64,000 nucleotides of DNA from Paraburkholderia caffeinitolerans (GCF_902859945.1 NZ_CADIKL010000003.1:124001-188000); one strand, 5' to 3'. Shown: positions 40,710 through 48,528, counted from the first letter of the stretch. Numbers and translations are program-made. Notes: generated by a model from the sequence alone, not told the origin.

Positions 40710-41698
40710 ACGCAAGCACGTTGGCGGTTCACTTCGGCGGCGTCGCGGGCCGCGATCTCGAGGCCGAGATCGAATTGCCGCGCACTCAGGAGCGCGAAGC
40801 GCATGAGGCCGATGAGCCGCGTGGCACGCAACGGATTCACGCCGGCGATCAGGGTCATCGCACGCCAGTAACGACAGAAACGGCAACTGCGCGCAGCGGC
40901 GCGCGTGCGAACGATCCCGCCGTCGAATTGCGTCGCGTGAGCAAGCGCTACGGCGATCGCGTCGTGCTCGATGGCTTTGACCTTTCGATCGAGCGCGGTA
41001 GCTTCGTGGCGATCGTGGGGCGAAGCGGCTGCGGGAAGTCCACGCTGCTGCGGCTCGTCGCCGGGCTCGAAGCGCCCGATGCCGGCGAATTGACGCGGCG
41101 CGACGAGCACGGCGCACCGCTCGAGACACGCATGATGTTTCAGGACGCACGGCTCCTGCCGTGGAAGACGGTGCTCCAGAACGTGATGCTCGGGCTTGGG
41201 CGCGGGGCGCGCGACGACGCTCGCGCGGTGCTCGATGAAGTAGGGCTGCTCGCCCGCGCCGATGAATGGCCCGCGCGGCTCTCAGGCGGGCAGCGCCAAC
41301 GCGTAGCGCTCGCGCGGGCGCTGGTGCACCGGCCGAGCCTGTTGCTGCTCGACGAGCCGCTCGGCGCACTCGACGCGCTCACGCGCATCGAAATGCATGC
41401 GCTGATCGAGCGCCTTTGGCGCGAGCATCGCTTTACCGCGCTACTGGTCACCCACGACGTACACGAGGCCGTCGCGCTGGGCGACCGCATTTTGCTGGTG
41501 GAGCAGGGCTGTATCGCACTCGACCAGCGCGTGCCGCTCGAACGCCCGCGAGCTCGCGCAGATGCACGCTTTGCCGGGATCGAAGAACGCGTGCTCCGGC
41601 GCGTGCTGGGCAGCGAGACGCCTGCGAGCGCGCATGCGCCGCGTGCCAACGAAATGCCTTATGGCCTGCGACCCGCCGAGGTGCGCTGGGCAGTGTAA
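40706..41698 (+). CDS. ssuB: Aliphatic sulfonate ABC transporter ATP-binding protein
   Basis: 330 residues. Walker [10 protein letters not shown], signature LSGGQRQR, Walker B LLLLDEP and the H-loop THD are intact. About 70 N-terminal residues rich in Glu/Arg precede the ABC fold and are longer than in most SsuB proteins. Coupled to ssuC by an ATGA overlap. Confidence 0.92.
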   Translation: MNASTLAVHFGGVAGRDLEAEIELPRTQEREAHEADEPRGTQRIHAGDQGHRTPVTTETATARSGARANDPAVELRRVSKRYGDRVVLDGFDLSIERGSFVAIVGRSGCGKSTLLRLVAGLEAPDAGELTRRDEHGAPLETRMMFQDARLLPWKTVLQNVMLGLGRGARDDARAVLDEVGLLARADEWPARLSGGQRQRVALARALVHRPSLLLLDEPLGALDALTRIEMHALIERLWREHRFTALLVTHDVHEAVALGDRILLVEQGCIALDQRVPLERPRARADARFAGIEERVLRRVLGSETPASAHAPRANEMPYGLRPAEVRWAV

Positions 41699-41758
41699 CT
41701 GCGGGGCAAAGAACCCGTACCCGACGATTTTCGTTTATCAACTTCAGGAGCCGAATCA

Positions 41759-41974
41759 ATGAGCATTTCCGCCATCAACGTGCGCAACCAGTTCCGCGGC
41801 AAGGTCAAGGAGATCATCCGCGGGTCGGTGGTATCGGAAGTCGACGTCGACACACCGTTCGGTGTAGTCACGTCGGTCATCACGACGCGCTCGGTCGACG
41901 AACTCGAGCTGAAAGTCGGCTCGGAAGTCGTCGCGCTCGTGAAGTCGACGGAGGTGTCGATCGCGCGCTTGTGA
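41759..41974 (+). CDS. ssuF: Molybdopterin-binding-like TOBE-domain protein of the ssu cluster
   Basis: 71 residues forming one TOBE (Mop) domain: ISAINVRNQFRGKVKEIIRG, then LKVGSEVVALVKSTEVSIARL. In pseudomonads and Burkholderia such a gene (ssuF) closes the ssu operon and is needed for sulfonate use. It may bind molybdate or another oxyanion. Confidence 0.88.
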   Translation: MSISAINVRNQFRGKVKEIIRGSVVSEVDVDTPFGVVTSVITTRSVDELELKVGSEVVALVKSTEVSIARL

Positions 41975-42039
41975 GTTTAGTTGTGCGCTCGGCGTGGAAG
42001 TGCGAGGATGGGTCACTCAGCCACGACGGAGAGACGATC

Positions 42040-42282
42040 ATGGAGCCGAAAGGCATCGACATGGGCGACTACGAAGAGCGCTACAAGGACTACGATATCG
42101 AAGTCGCGGTCGAGCAGGTGCTCACGGGCGTGAAGGCGCACTTTCGTGTGCTCAAGGCCGGCGCCCTGGTAACCGACTGGCAACTGGTCCATATCGACCG
42201 CCTCTGGTCGACCGAGCATGCGGCGGCCGAGGCGGGTTTCGAGGCGGCGCGCGCGTGGATCGACGGCGGTGCTGTGCAATGA
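42040..42282 (+). CDS. Hypothetical protein, 80 aa
   Basis: ATG 42040 with GGAGAG upstream. Acidic soluble protein starting MEPKGIDMGDYEERYKDYDI with a Trp-rich C-terminus (DRLWSTEHAAAEAGFEAARA). No domain recognised. Last gene of the ssu strand block. Confidence 0.6.
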   Translation: MEPKGIDMGDYEERYKDYDIEVAVEQVLTGVKAHFRVLKAGALVTDWQLVHIDRLWSTEHAAAEAGFEAARAWIDGGAVQ

Positions 42283-42328
42283 GGCTTACTTCGTTGCCGG
42301 CACGGCGCCGCCCGGTAATTTGCACGCT

Positions 42329-42700
42329 TCAGAAGGCGTGCGCCTCGCTTTTGCGTGGGTCCGGATAAAAGCGTGTCCGGTTGAATTTATCGGGGCCTAC
42401 AAACAGCAGCAGCACCACGCCGATCTGGGCAAGCGGCATGGCTGCCATCAACCACCACCACCATCCGCTCACGCCAATATCGTGGAGCCGGCGCACCATT
42501 GCAGCAATGAGAACCCAGAATGCCACGCACACAATCACTATGCCGAGAATCGTGGCCGGGAGCGTGTTGCCGAGCCCGTCTTCGGGCGTGAAAATGTCGA
42601 GCGCGTAAACGAATATCAGGAACAGCGCCATCGTGCTGGCGTACTCGCGGCGCGTGGCGCGGCCAGAAAGCGTGAAGCGTCGTTCGAGCCATTTTTCCAT
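42329..42700 (-). CDS. DUF805-family membrane protein
   Basis: 123 residues with about four membrane segments. The RFTLSGRATRREYASTMALF start and the VRRLHDIGVSGWWWWLMAAM motif are the DUF805 signature. Function of the family is unclear. Confidence 0.85.
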   Translation of the reverse strand: MEKWLERRFTLSGRATRREYASTMALFLIFVYALDIFTPEDGLGNTLPATILGIVIVCVAFWVLIAAMVRRLHDIGVSGWWWWLMAAMPLAQIGVVLLLFVGPDKFNRTRFYPDPRKSEAHAF

Positions 42701-43012
42701 GGTGTCGATATTTCCGTCGTCGATTGCGTGCTATTGGATTTATCCCGCTGTGGAAAGCGATTTTACGCAAGTGTGACGGCGGGATGTCATCGATATTTTC
42801 GAATTTATTGATTTGGCGTCCTGCATATTATTCGTGGTGAATAGATTTTCCTGAATTACTCATTCTGCATACGGTAAAGGCCGCTTTGGGCATTAAGGTG
42901 TTGAGTCGCCGGCAGTCCGTAGTGTGATGGAATTCATAAGGACTCCACGGGACTGATCATTCGCTGAGTTGATGGCGGAGAGGAGGGAGCAGCTAATCGA
43001 ACGCCAGAAAGC
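42701..43012. other. AT-rich intergenic region
   Basis: About 310 bases between DUF805 and tRNA-His. The AT-rich tract (42790-42870) may hold the DUF805 promoter. No gene seen. Confidence 0.45.
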
Positions 43013-43043
43013 AAAAAGCCCGGTTCAATGAACCGGGCTTTTT
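43013..43043. terminator. Terminator downstream of tRNA-His
   Basis: GCCCGGTTC/GAACCGGGC stem flanked by A and T runs. It lies just past the minus-strand tRNA-His. Confidence 0.85.
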
Positions 43044-43055
43044 GCTTGAATTTCT

Positions 43056-43132
43056 TGGGGTGGCTGATGGGACTCGAACCCACGACGACAGGAATCACAA
43101 TCCTGGACTCTACCAACTGAGCTACAGCCACC
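43056..43132 (-). tRNA. tRNA-His (GTG)
   Basis: Acceptor GTGGCTG/CAGCCAC with the extra G-1:C73 pair of tRNA-His, D-arm TAGCTCAGTTGGTAGAG, anticodon loop TTGTGAT (GTG), T-arm GTGGGTTCGAGTCCCAT, and CCA encoded at 43056-43058. Confidence 0.95.
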
Positions 43133-43225
43133 ACTGTTACTGCTTCCTTGCTAGCGCTGCTTTTTGAGCGGCATCAATCAAGAAGCAAGATTATATACAT
43201 AGTGGATCGGGCTTGCCTAGCCCCT

Positions 43226-44251
43226 TTATTCAAATATTTCAGAAGAAAGCGCGGGCGACGCTTCCATAGGGCTGCGCAGGTGCGCGCGCGCCTCCTCGAA
43301 GATCGCGAGGTCGCCCTTGGCGAGCTTGCGATTGTCCGACAGCACGCGCCGCCATCCGCGCGCGCCGGCTTCGCCGCGGTACAGCCCCAGTGCGTGGCGC
43401 GTGATCGCGGCCAGATGTGTGCCACGCGCCATTTCGCTCGCGCAGTACTGCATCAGCTTGGCTTCGATGTCGTCGCGCGTAGGCGTGGGTTCGCTGGCGC
43501 CATAGAAGCGCGCATCGACACCGGCCAGCACGTAGGGGTTGTGGTAAGCCTCACGGCCGAGCATCACGCCGTCGACGTGCTCGAGGTGCAAAGCCACCTC
43601 GTCGAGCGTCTTGATGCCGCCGTTAATGATGATCTCGAGCTGCGGAAAATCGCGCTTGAGCTGCCAGGCGTATTCGTACTTGAGTGGCGGAATCTCGCGG
43701 TTTTCCTTCGGGCTCAATCCTTTGAGGATGGCGTTGCGCGCATGGACGATGAAAACCGTGCAGCCCGCATCCGCGACGGTGCCGACAAAATCTCGCACGA
43801 ACGCGTAGTCCTCGACCGCATCCACGCCGATGCGGTGCTTGACCGTCACCGGCACCGAGACCGCGTCGCGCATCGCCTTCACGCAGTCAGCCACAAGCTG
43901 CGGCTCGTTCATCAGGCACGCGCCGAATGCGCCGCGCTGGACGCGTTCGGACGGGCAGCCGCAGTTCAGGTTGATTTCGTCGTAGCCCCATTGCTCGCCG
44001 AGCTTGGCCGAGCGGGCGAGGTCGTCGGGCTCGCTGCCGCCCAGTTGCAGCGCGACGGGCGCTTCGTCGGGCGTGAACGCGAGATGGCGCGGCACGTCGC
44101 CGTGGAGCAGGGCGCCTGTCGTCACCATCTCGGTATACAGCCACGTGTGCCGTGAGATGAAGCGGTGCAGCGAGCGGCAGTGGCGGTCGGTCCAATCCAT
44201 CATCGGGGCAACGGCTACCTTTCGCGGCCTTGATTTTGCAGTGCTTTTCAT
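43226..44251 (-). CDS. dusA: tRNA-dihydrouridine(20/20a) synthase DusA; prophage integration locus
   Basis: 341 residues from ATG 44251 (an upstream start at 44299 would add 16 residues). The flavin-binding pattern VAVAPMMDWTDRHCRSLHRF opens the protein. NCGCPSERVQRGAFGACLM carries the catalytic cysteine. It reduces U20/U20a in the tRNA D-loop. The 5' end faces a phage integrase 110 bp away, and prophages with such integrases insert in the first codons of dusA while rebuilding them. The first codons here may therefore be phage-supplied. Confidence 0.93.
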   Translation of the reverse strand: MKSTAKSRPRKVAVAPMMDWTDRHCRSLHRFISRHTWLYTEMVTTGALLHGDVPRHLAFTPDEAPVALQLGGSEPDDLARSAKLGEQWGYDEINLNCGCPSERVQRGAFGACLMNEPQLVADCVKAMRDAVSVPVTVKHRIGVDAVEDYAFVRDFVGTVADAGCTVFIVHARNAILKGLSPKENREIPPLKYEYAWQLKRDFPQLEIIINGGIKTLDEVALHLEHVDGVMLGREAYHNPYVLAGVDARFYGASEPTPTRDDIEAKLMQYCASEMARGTHLAAITRHALGLYRGEAGARGWRRVLSDNRKLAKGDLAIFEEARAHLRSPMEASPALSSEIFE

Positions 44252-44304
44252 AAAAATCAATGAGTTAAGTATTTCGCCTTCGGTAGCGGTTCTTCCCAAT
44301 TACG

Positions 44305-44319
44305 CTACTTATTTGGTAG
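44305..44319. promoter_or_regulatory. Repressor-like operator near integrase start
   Basis: CTACTTATTTGGTAG, a diverged copy of the prophage palindrome CTACCGAAACGGTAG. It lies 45 bp upstream of the integrase ATG, where bound repressor could block transcription. Confidence 0.5.
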
Positions 44320-44363
44320 TATTTGCCCTGTTGGTGTTACTGAAATGTTACTCGGGGAACGGT

Positions 44364-45389
44364 ATGGCAACTTACATCAAGGTCGGCGAGCGTTGGCGCG
44401 CTCAAGTCAGAATTAAGGGGCATAAGCCCGTCGCTAGGACTTTCGATAAGAAAGCCCAGGCGGTCGCGTGGGCGACGAAAGCCGAGGATGAGATTCGAAG
44501 CGGCGGATTTGCTGACGCGCGCGCGTTGGCGGATTTTACCATTCCGAGCCTAGTCACCCGCTATGAGGAGGAGTTTGGGCCATTCAGGAAATCGAAGCGC
44601 GGCGCGCTCAAAATGCTACGCCGCCATATGAAGAACGATTCGCTCGCGTCGCTTGATGACGTTTCGATGATCGCCTACGCGAAGCGCCGCAACGCTATGG
44701 GCGCAGGCGGCGTCACGATCGGTCTGGAACTCAACTACCTGAGCGGGCTTCTGACGGTCGCGCGCACGGTCTGGAAAATCCCGTTTCGGGCTCAGCCGGT
44801 GCGCGAGGCGAGGCCCGCGCTGAAAATGCTCGGGCTGCTGTCGAAGTCAAAGGAGCGTGACCGGCGTCCGACGTCGGAGGAGATTGAGGCGCTCTGCCGC
44901 CATTTCGACGGCAAGGCGCGTCAGGTGATTCCGATGTCTGACATTATCCGGTTCGCGGTCGCGACGGCGATGCGCGCAAGCGAGATAACGTCGCTTCTGT
45001 GGGATGACCTCGACAGCGAAAACCGGACGATCGTCATCCGCGATAGAAAGCATCCTGAAGAGAAAATCGGGAACAATCAGACTGTCCCTCTTCTCGGCGA
45101 GGCGTTCGAAATCGCCAGTCGACAGCCGCGGCGTGGTCCGTTTGTCTTCCCTTACAACGCGCATAGCTTCTCATCGATCTTCCCGCGCGCCTGCGGCGAG
45201 TTGAAGATCGTCGACCTCCGGTTCCATGACCTTCGCCATGAAGGCGTCTCGCGGCTGTTTGAGCAGGGATACCGGATCGAGCAAGTCGCGCTAGTGAGCG
45301 GGCATCGAGACTGGAAGATGCTTCGTCGCTATACGCAAGTCCGCGCGCGAGACCTACATCGGGACTTCCCTGTGTCGACAGGCGAATAA
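44364..45389 (+). CDS. int: Tyrosine recombinase (phage integrase), dusA-type
   Basis: 341 residues from ATG 44364 (GGGGA upstream). It has a three-stranded N-terminal arm-binding start (MATYIKVGERWRAQVRIKGH) and a core-binding helical domain. The catalytic domain carries Arg in AVATAMRASEITSLLW, HDLRHEGVSR (His-x-x-Arg), LVSGHRDWKM (His) and the nucleophile Tyr in LRRYTQV. It is transcribed away from dusA, the usual layout of dusA-specific integrases. It should catalyse insertion and excision at dusA. Confidence 0.93.
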   Translation: MATYIKVGERWRAQVRIKGHKPVARTFDKKAQAVAWATKAEDEIRSGGFADARALADFTIPSLVTRYEEEFGPFRKSKRGALKMLRRHMKNDSLASLDDVSMIAYAKRRNAMGAGGVTIGLELNYLSGLLTVARTVWKIPFRAQPVREARPALKMLGLLSKSKERDRRPTSEEIEALCRHFDGKARQVIPMSDIIRFAVATAMRASEITSLLWDDLDSENRTIVIRDRKHPEEKIGNNQTVPLLGEAFEIASRQPRRGPFVFPYNAHSFSSIFPRACGELKIVDLRFHDLRHEGVSRLFEQGYRIEQVALVSGHRDWKMLRRYTQVRARDLHRDFPVSTGE

Positions 45390-45390
45390 G

Positions 45391-45426
45391 AAAAAAGCCG
45401 CGGTGCTTAGCATCCGCGGCTTTTTT
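45391..45426. terminator. Bidirectional terminator between integrase and the next gene
   Basis: GCCGCGG/CCGCGGC stem with a ten-base loop, six A on the left and six T on the right. It separates the rightward integrase and the leftward small DNA-binding gene. Confidence 0.9.
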
Positions 45427-45428
45427 GT

Positions 45429-45689
45429 TCATGCTGCGATTCCCATTCGCTTCCGTAGCGCGTCATGGGCCTGCCGGGCTAGCTCGCGCTGCGCATCTAG
45501 GTATTCGGCCACGTCGCGCGCATCAGCGAACCATCGCTTACCCTGTTTCCGCATCGGAATCGGGAACGCGCCCGCGCCGAGTTGGTTGTAGACGGTCTGG
45601 ACTTCGAGGCCGATCGTGTCGGCGACTTCCTCGATGTTCAGGACAAGGCGACCGTCGACGCGGCCCATAACCCAAAACAGAGCATTCAT
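45429..45689 (-). CDS. PrtN/AlpA-like helix-turn-helix protein
   Basis: 86 residues from ATG 45689 (GGAAG upstream). It opens MNALFWVMGRVDGRLVLNIE, like pyocin activator PrtN, and has an excisionase-like helix-turn-helix: VADTIGLEVQTVYNQLGAGA, then RKQGKRWFADARDVAEYLDA. It is the last gene of the leftward transcript, next to the integrase, so it is a candidate excisionase or activator. The two roles cannot be told apart from sequence. Confidence 0.7.
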   Translation of the reverse strand: MNALFWVMGRVDGRLVLNIEEVADTIGLEVQTVYNQLGAGAFPIPMRKQGKRWFADARDVAEYLDAQRELARQAHDALRKRMGIAA

Positions 45690-45770
45690 TTTCTTCCTTC
45701 AGTCCGCTTGCGGAGTTAAATCTTGATTTATGTGTTTCAGGCGATCCGGTCTTCATAGACCGTCGCGTTG

Positions 45771-46895
45771 TTATGCGCCCCGATAGGTCTTCGTGAAATT
45801 CTGATCGACCGATTTCCCGCGCGATCGCACGACGTTCGCGAGCCGCGCGCGGTCATAGTGGCTGGCTGTCGCCTGTCCCAATAGGCCGAAATAGGAGTTC
45901 GCAACTGACATCAGATCATCGACCGGCGTTGCGATTACGCGGCGAAGCGCTTCGTTGCGCGTGCGCTTGCGCGTCACGCGATGCCACGGCTTGATAACTT
46001 GCCCTACAAAGTCCACGCCTCGGGCTACCGGCTGAAGAATGGTCTTGCGTGGATTGATCCGAACACCGAGGCGTTCTGGGAGGAACGCCGTCACGTCGGC
46101 GAGAATCTCAGTCAGGCGTTTTGGAGACTCGTGCAGGAACACGAAGTCATCGACGTACCGGATATAGTGCCGCGCTCCGAGGACGTGTTTCGCGCGCTTG
46201 TCGAGTACATCTAGATAGACGTTCGCGAAGAACTGGCTCGACAGGTTCCCGATCGGCAGCCCAAGATGGGCTGGCTGGTCGAGCAGGCGTTTATGCTGCG
46301 GAACGAGCTTCATCATCGCCGGATCGCCCCGGTAGACGAAGTCGACCCGTGGGTCGTGCATCAGCACGATCTCGGTCAGGGTGCGCCAGAATGGCTCGGT
46401 GACCTCCGCAAGCAGCAGATCGAGAAGAATGCGCTTATCGATGCTTACGAAGAAGTTCGCAAGATCGCACTTTAGGTAGTGCGCGGGACGCGACCAGTTC
46501 TGCGTGATCGAGCGAACCTTTGCTTCTAGGCGGCGTGCGGCATATAGCGTGCCGCGGCCCTCAATGCACGCGCATGAGTCGGCGATGAATGAGCGCTCGA
46601 AACGCGGTCCGATGTGGTTGTAAAGAAGATGGTGCACAATGCGATCGCGAAATTCTGCCGCCCATACCTCGCGTGGCTTCGGTCTCGTGATGACGAAACA
46701 CTTCGATCGTCCTGGCGCGTAAGCGCCAGAGGCTAACTCGTCGTAAAGACGGCGCAGATTGCGTTCGAGATTCAATTCGAACGCAATCGCGGCGCCGGTG
46801 TTGCGCTTCGTGCGACGGCAGTCGAGATACGCCTCGACAAGCTCGACGAACGAAAACTCGTTTCGATCTGCGGACGGCGCGGGCGCGCAACTCAT
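45771..46895 (-). CDS. DGR reverse transcriptase
   Basis: 374 residues from ATG 46895, which lies inside the template repeat. Reverse transcriptase motifs in order: HYLKCDLANFFVSID (motif A aspartate), LGLPIGNLSSQFFANVYLDV (motif B, with the GNxxSQ form of DGR enzymes), IRYVDDFVFL (catalytic YVDD) and GVRINPRKT. It copies TR RNA with adenine errors into cDNA that replaces VR. The frame is open upstream to 47105, where an ATG has GGAGG 11 bases before it and overlaps the avd stop. That would give a 444-residue form translated through TR, so the start is uncertain. Confidence 0.92.
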   Translation of the reverse strand: MSCAPAPSADRNEFSFVELVEAYLDCRRTKRNTGAAIAFELNLERNLRRLYDELASGAYAPGRSKCFVITRPKPREVWAAEFRDRIVHHLLYNHIGPRFERSFIADSCACIEGRGTLYAARRLEAKVRSITQNWSRPAHYLKCDLANFFVSIDKRILLDLLLAEVTEPFWRTLTEIVLMHDPRVDFVYRGDPAMMKLVPQHKRLLDQPAHLGLPIGNLSSQFFANVYLDVLDKRAKHVLGARHYIRYVDDFVFLHESPKRLTEILADVTAFLPERLGVRINPRKTILQPVARGVDFVGQVIKPWHRVTRKRTRNEALRRVIATPVDDLMSVANSYFGLLGQATASHYDRARLANVVRSRGKSVDQNFTKTYRGA

Positions 46896-46956
46896 TGTTG
46901 TGGTTGTTGTAGTTCTGGTTGCCATTGTTGAAGTTCTGATACCAAGCCCAGCCGGA
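46868..46956 (-). repeat. DGR template repeat (TR)
   Basis: 89 bp. On the coding (minus) strand it holds many AAC/AAT codons in the frame of the targets. It matches VR1 and VR2 except at template adenines. The GC-rich last 27 bases (46868-46894) are identical in all three copies and correspond to the IMH-like end. The TR lies between avd and the reverse transcriptase. Confidence 0.95.
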
Positions 46957-47097
46957 AATATCGTGCTATCTACGTCGCCCGGTCGATTTCTCAAGCGGGA
47001 AACTGCGCTGGACCTATCTGCACGCTGGCAGTCGGTTTCCTCGATGCGCATGGCGGTGGCCTTGTGAGCCAGCGGCACGACCAGATTGAAAGATCGC

Positions 47098-47475
47098 TCA
47101 GCCATGAAAGCCTTGACCTCCACGGAGCGGGCGATTGTCTGCGGAACGCTTCCACCCGTTGGCCTGCTTCCCAATGCTCGTCGTCTGCTCGATCGCGCCA
47201 GCGTATGCCTGTCGCGCGATCAAGCGCTTGTCCATGCCGAGCCTAAGCAGAAGCTCAATCACCTGAAGGCGTTCGAGCAACTCGGAAAGGTGCGCCGACT
47301 TTTCGGATGCGACGTTCGCGCGAAACACGAGGACCATAATCTCGATGCATTCTGCGCTGATCTTTTCGCCAATGCTGCGCTTGAAGTCGCGAGGCATGTT
47401 TTTGACCAAGTCGGTTACGACGTCGAGCAGGCTGTATGCCGCTCGATAAATTGGCAATTGGGTATGCAGTGCCAC
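47098..47475 (-). CDS. avd: DGR accessory variability determinant (Avd-like)
   Basis: About 125 residues from GTG 47475. The start is uncertain, as no strong Shine-Dalgarno is seen. Helical protein with four amphipathic helices (AYSLLDVVTDLVKNMPRDF; EKISAECIEIMVLVFRAN; HLSELLERLQVIELLLRLGM; QAYAGAIEQTTSIGKQANGW) and basic surface residues, matching the four-helix-bundle Avd family. In the Bordetella system Avd is a ring-forming, RNA-binding partner of the reverse transcriptase and is needed for retrohoming. It lies 14 bp after the target 1 stop and before TR, the usual order. Confidence 0.88.
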   Translation of the reverse strand: MALHTQLPIYRAAYSLLDVVTDLVKNMPRDFKRSIGEKISAECIEIMVLVFRANVASEKSAHLSELLERLQVIELLLRLGMDKRLIARQAYAGAIEQTTSIGKQANGWKRSADNRPLRGGQGFHG

Positions 47476-47489
47476 GGGGGTCTAAATAA

Positions 47490-47954
47490 TCAAATTACTG
47501 AAGGGATAAACCTGCGGACGGCGCGGGCGCGCAACTCATTGCGGTGGTTGCTGTAGTACTGGTAGCCATTGCCGAAGTACTGATACCAAGCCCAGCCGGA
47601 GTTGGTCTCGTGACGCTCTCCAGACCAGTAATAAGCGGCCTCGAACTCGCCCTTCAGGTTGGCGAATAACAGTGATTGCTCGCTGCGTGTCGGCAGTTCG
47701 CCACCTTGCTCAATGGCCCATTCGCAAGCGCGCCCCCACTGTGCATCCTCGATCTCGCCCGAGATCAGGATCAAGTGATAGTCCGGCTCGCCGTTCTGGC
47801 CGAGTACCAGACCTGCGTAGCGCTCGCCCGGCGCGAGCGGGATTTTCACGCCAGCGACGATGTATTCCGTCGCCTTCGGCTGCTTTTTGAACTCCTCGAT
47901 CAGTGCGCTGATGCGCGCGTGATCGGCTTCGATCTGTTCGAGCGTGATCGTCAT
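47490..47954 (-). CDS. DGR target protein 1 (DUF1566-like, variable C-terminus)
   Basis: 154 residues from ATG 47954, preceded by GGAG. Residues 1-30 are a helical coil (MTITLEQIEADHARISALIE). The rest is one module with GELPTRSEQSLLFANLKGEF and YYWSGE, close to the DUF1566/C-type-lectin-like fold used by other DGR targets. The last 29 or so residues lie in VR1 (SGWAWYQYFGNGYQYYSNHR region), so the binding face would be diversified. It has no signal peptide or membrane segment. It is paralogous to target 2. Confidence 0.88.
   Translation of the reverse strand: MTITLEQIEADHARISALIEEFKKQPKATEYIVAGVKIPLAPGERYAGLVLGQNGEPDYHLILISGEIEDAQWGRACEWAIEQGGELPTRSEQSLLFANLKGEFEAAYYWSGERHETNSGWAWYQYFGNGYQYYSNHRNELRARAVRRFIPSVI
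47512..47600 (-). repeat. DGR variable repeat 1 (VR1)
   Basis: 89 bp at the 3' end of target 1. Aligned to TR without gaps it differs at 8 positions, all template adenines on the coding strand. They give AAC to TAC (three times), GGC, AGC and CGC. The final GC-rich 27 bases are identical to TR. Confidence 0.96.
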
Positions 47955-47984
47955 TGCGATTCTCCGTTGAAAATGGACAAAGAG

Positions 47985-48338
47985 TTAAATCGACAACCTG
48001 CGGACGGCGCGGGCGCGCAACTCAATGCCGTGGTCGATGTAGTCCTGGCCGCCACTGGTGAAGTGCTGACACCAAGCCCAGCCGTCTTCGTCGTTCTGGT
48101 TACTCCAATACCAATCCATCTTGAACTGGTCGCGGTGATTCGCCCACAGCATGGCCTGCTCGACACGTGTCGGGAGGTCGCCGCCGATGCTTTTGGCCCA
48201 GTCCATCTGCGATTGCCAGCTAGCGTCGTCGTTGTCACCCGGAAGCAGGATGACGTGATGGAGGTCGCCGTTCTTGTCGCCGATCACGCCGACATAGACC
48301 TCGCCTTCGGCAAGTGCCGGTATTTGAACTCGTTGCAT
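47985..48338 (-). CDS. DGR target protein 2 (DUF1566-like, variable C-terminus)
   Basis: 117 residues from ATG 48338 with a strong AAGGAG. It lacks the N-terminal coil of target 1 but has the same module: YVGVIGDKNGDLHHVILLPG, GGDLPTRVEQAMLWANHRDQ and WYWSNQNDEDGWAWCQHF. It ends ELRARAVRRLSI. The C-terminus falls in VR2. It is upstream of target 1 with 30 bp between, so both are likely co-transcribed. The partner or ligand is unknown. Confidence 0.88.
   Translation of the reverse strand: MQRVQIPALAEGEVYVGVIGDKNGDLHHVILLPGDNDDASWQSQMDWAKSIGGDLPTRVEQAMLWANHRDQFKMDWYWSNQNDEDGWAWCQHFTSGGQDYIDHGIELRARAVRRLSI
47998..48084 (-). repeat. DGR variable repeat 2 (VR2)
   Basis: 87 bp at the 3' end of target 2. 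It differs from TR at 12 positions, all template adenines on the coding strand, giving among others TAT to TGT and AAC to CAC, ACC, GGC, GAC and ATC. The GC-rich end is identical to TR. Confidence 0.96.
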
Positions 48339-48369
48339 GGTTTCTCCTTGTGAATTGGTATTGATTTGG

Positions 48370-48528
48370 TTAGCGAATGGCCGTTTGGGCGGAGAGGCTC
48401 GCGACGCCGTATCCGGTCAGTTCAGATGCTTGCGCGATCGCGCCGCGGTCCGTGAGTGCGCTTACGACTGCGACGAGCTTGTCGGCGGCGTACACATAGA
48501 ATTTTTTGAGTTGCGAGCGGGGGTACAT
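48370..48528 (-). CDS. Small phage protein, 52 aa
   Basis: ATG 48528 with GGAG nine bases upstream. Reads MYPRSQLKKFYVYAADKLVA and continues as a helical alanine-rich protein ending TAIR. Not recognised. It lies upstream of target 2 on the same strand. Confidence 0.6.
   Translation of the reverse strand: MYPRSQLKKFYVYAADKLVAVVSALTDRGAIAQASELTGYGVASLSAQTAIR

Noticed and set aside
44004..44363. Upstream extension of the integrase frame
   Set aside because: It would run through the start of dusA on the opposite strand. The ATG at 44364 has a good ribosome site and matches the usual start of the family.
46561..46890. 109-residue frame next to TR on the minus strand
   Set aside because: It overlaps the start of the reverse transcriptase in another frame and reads arginine-rich, though it continues the target frame out of TR. 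No independent start signal.
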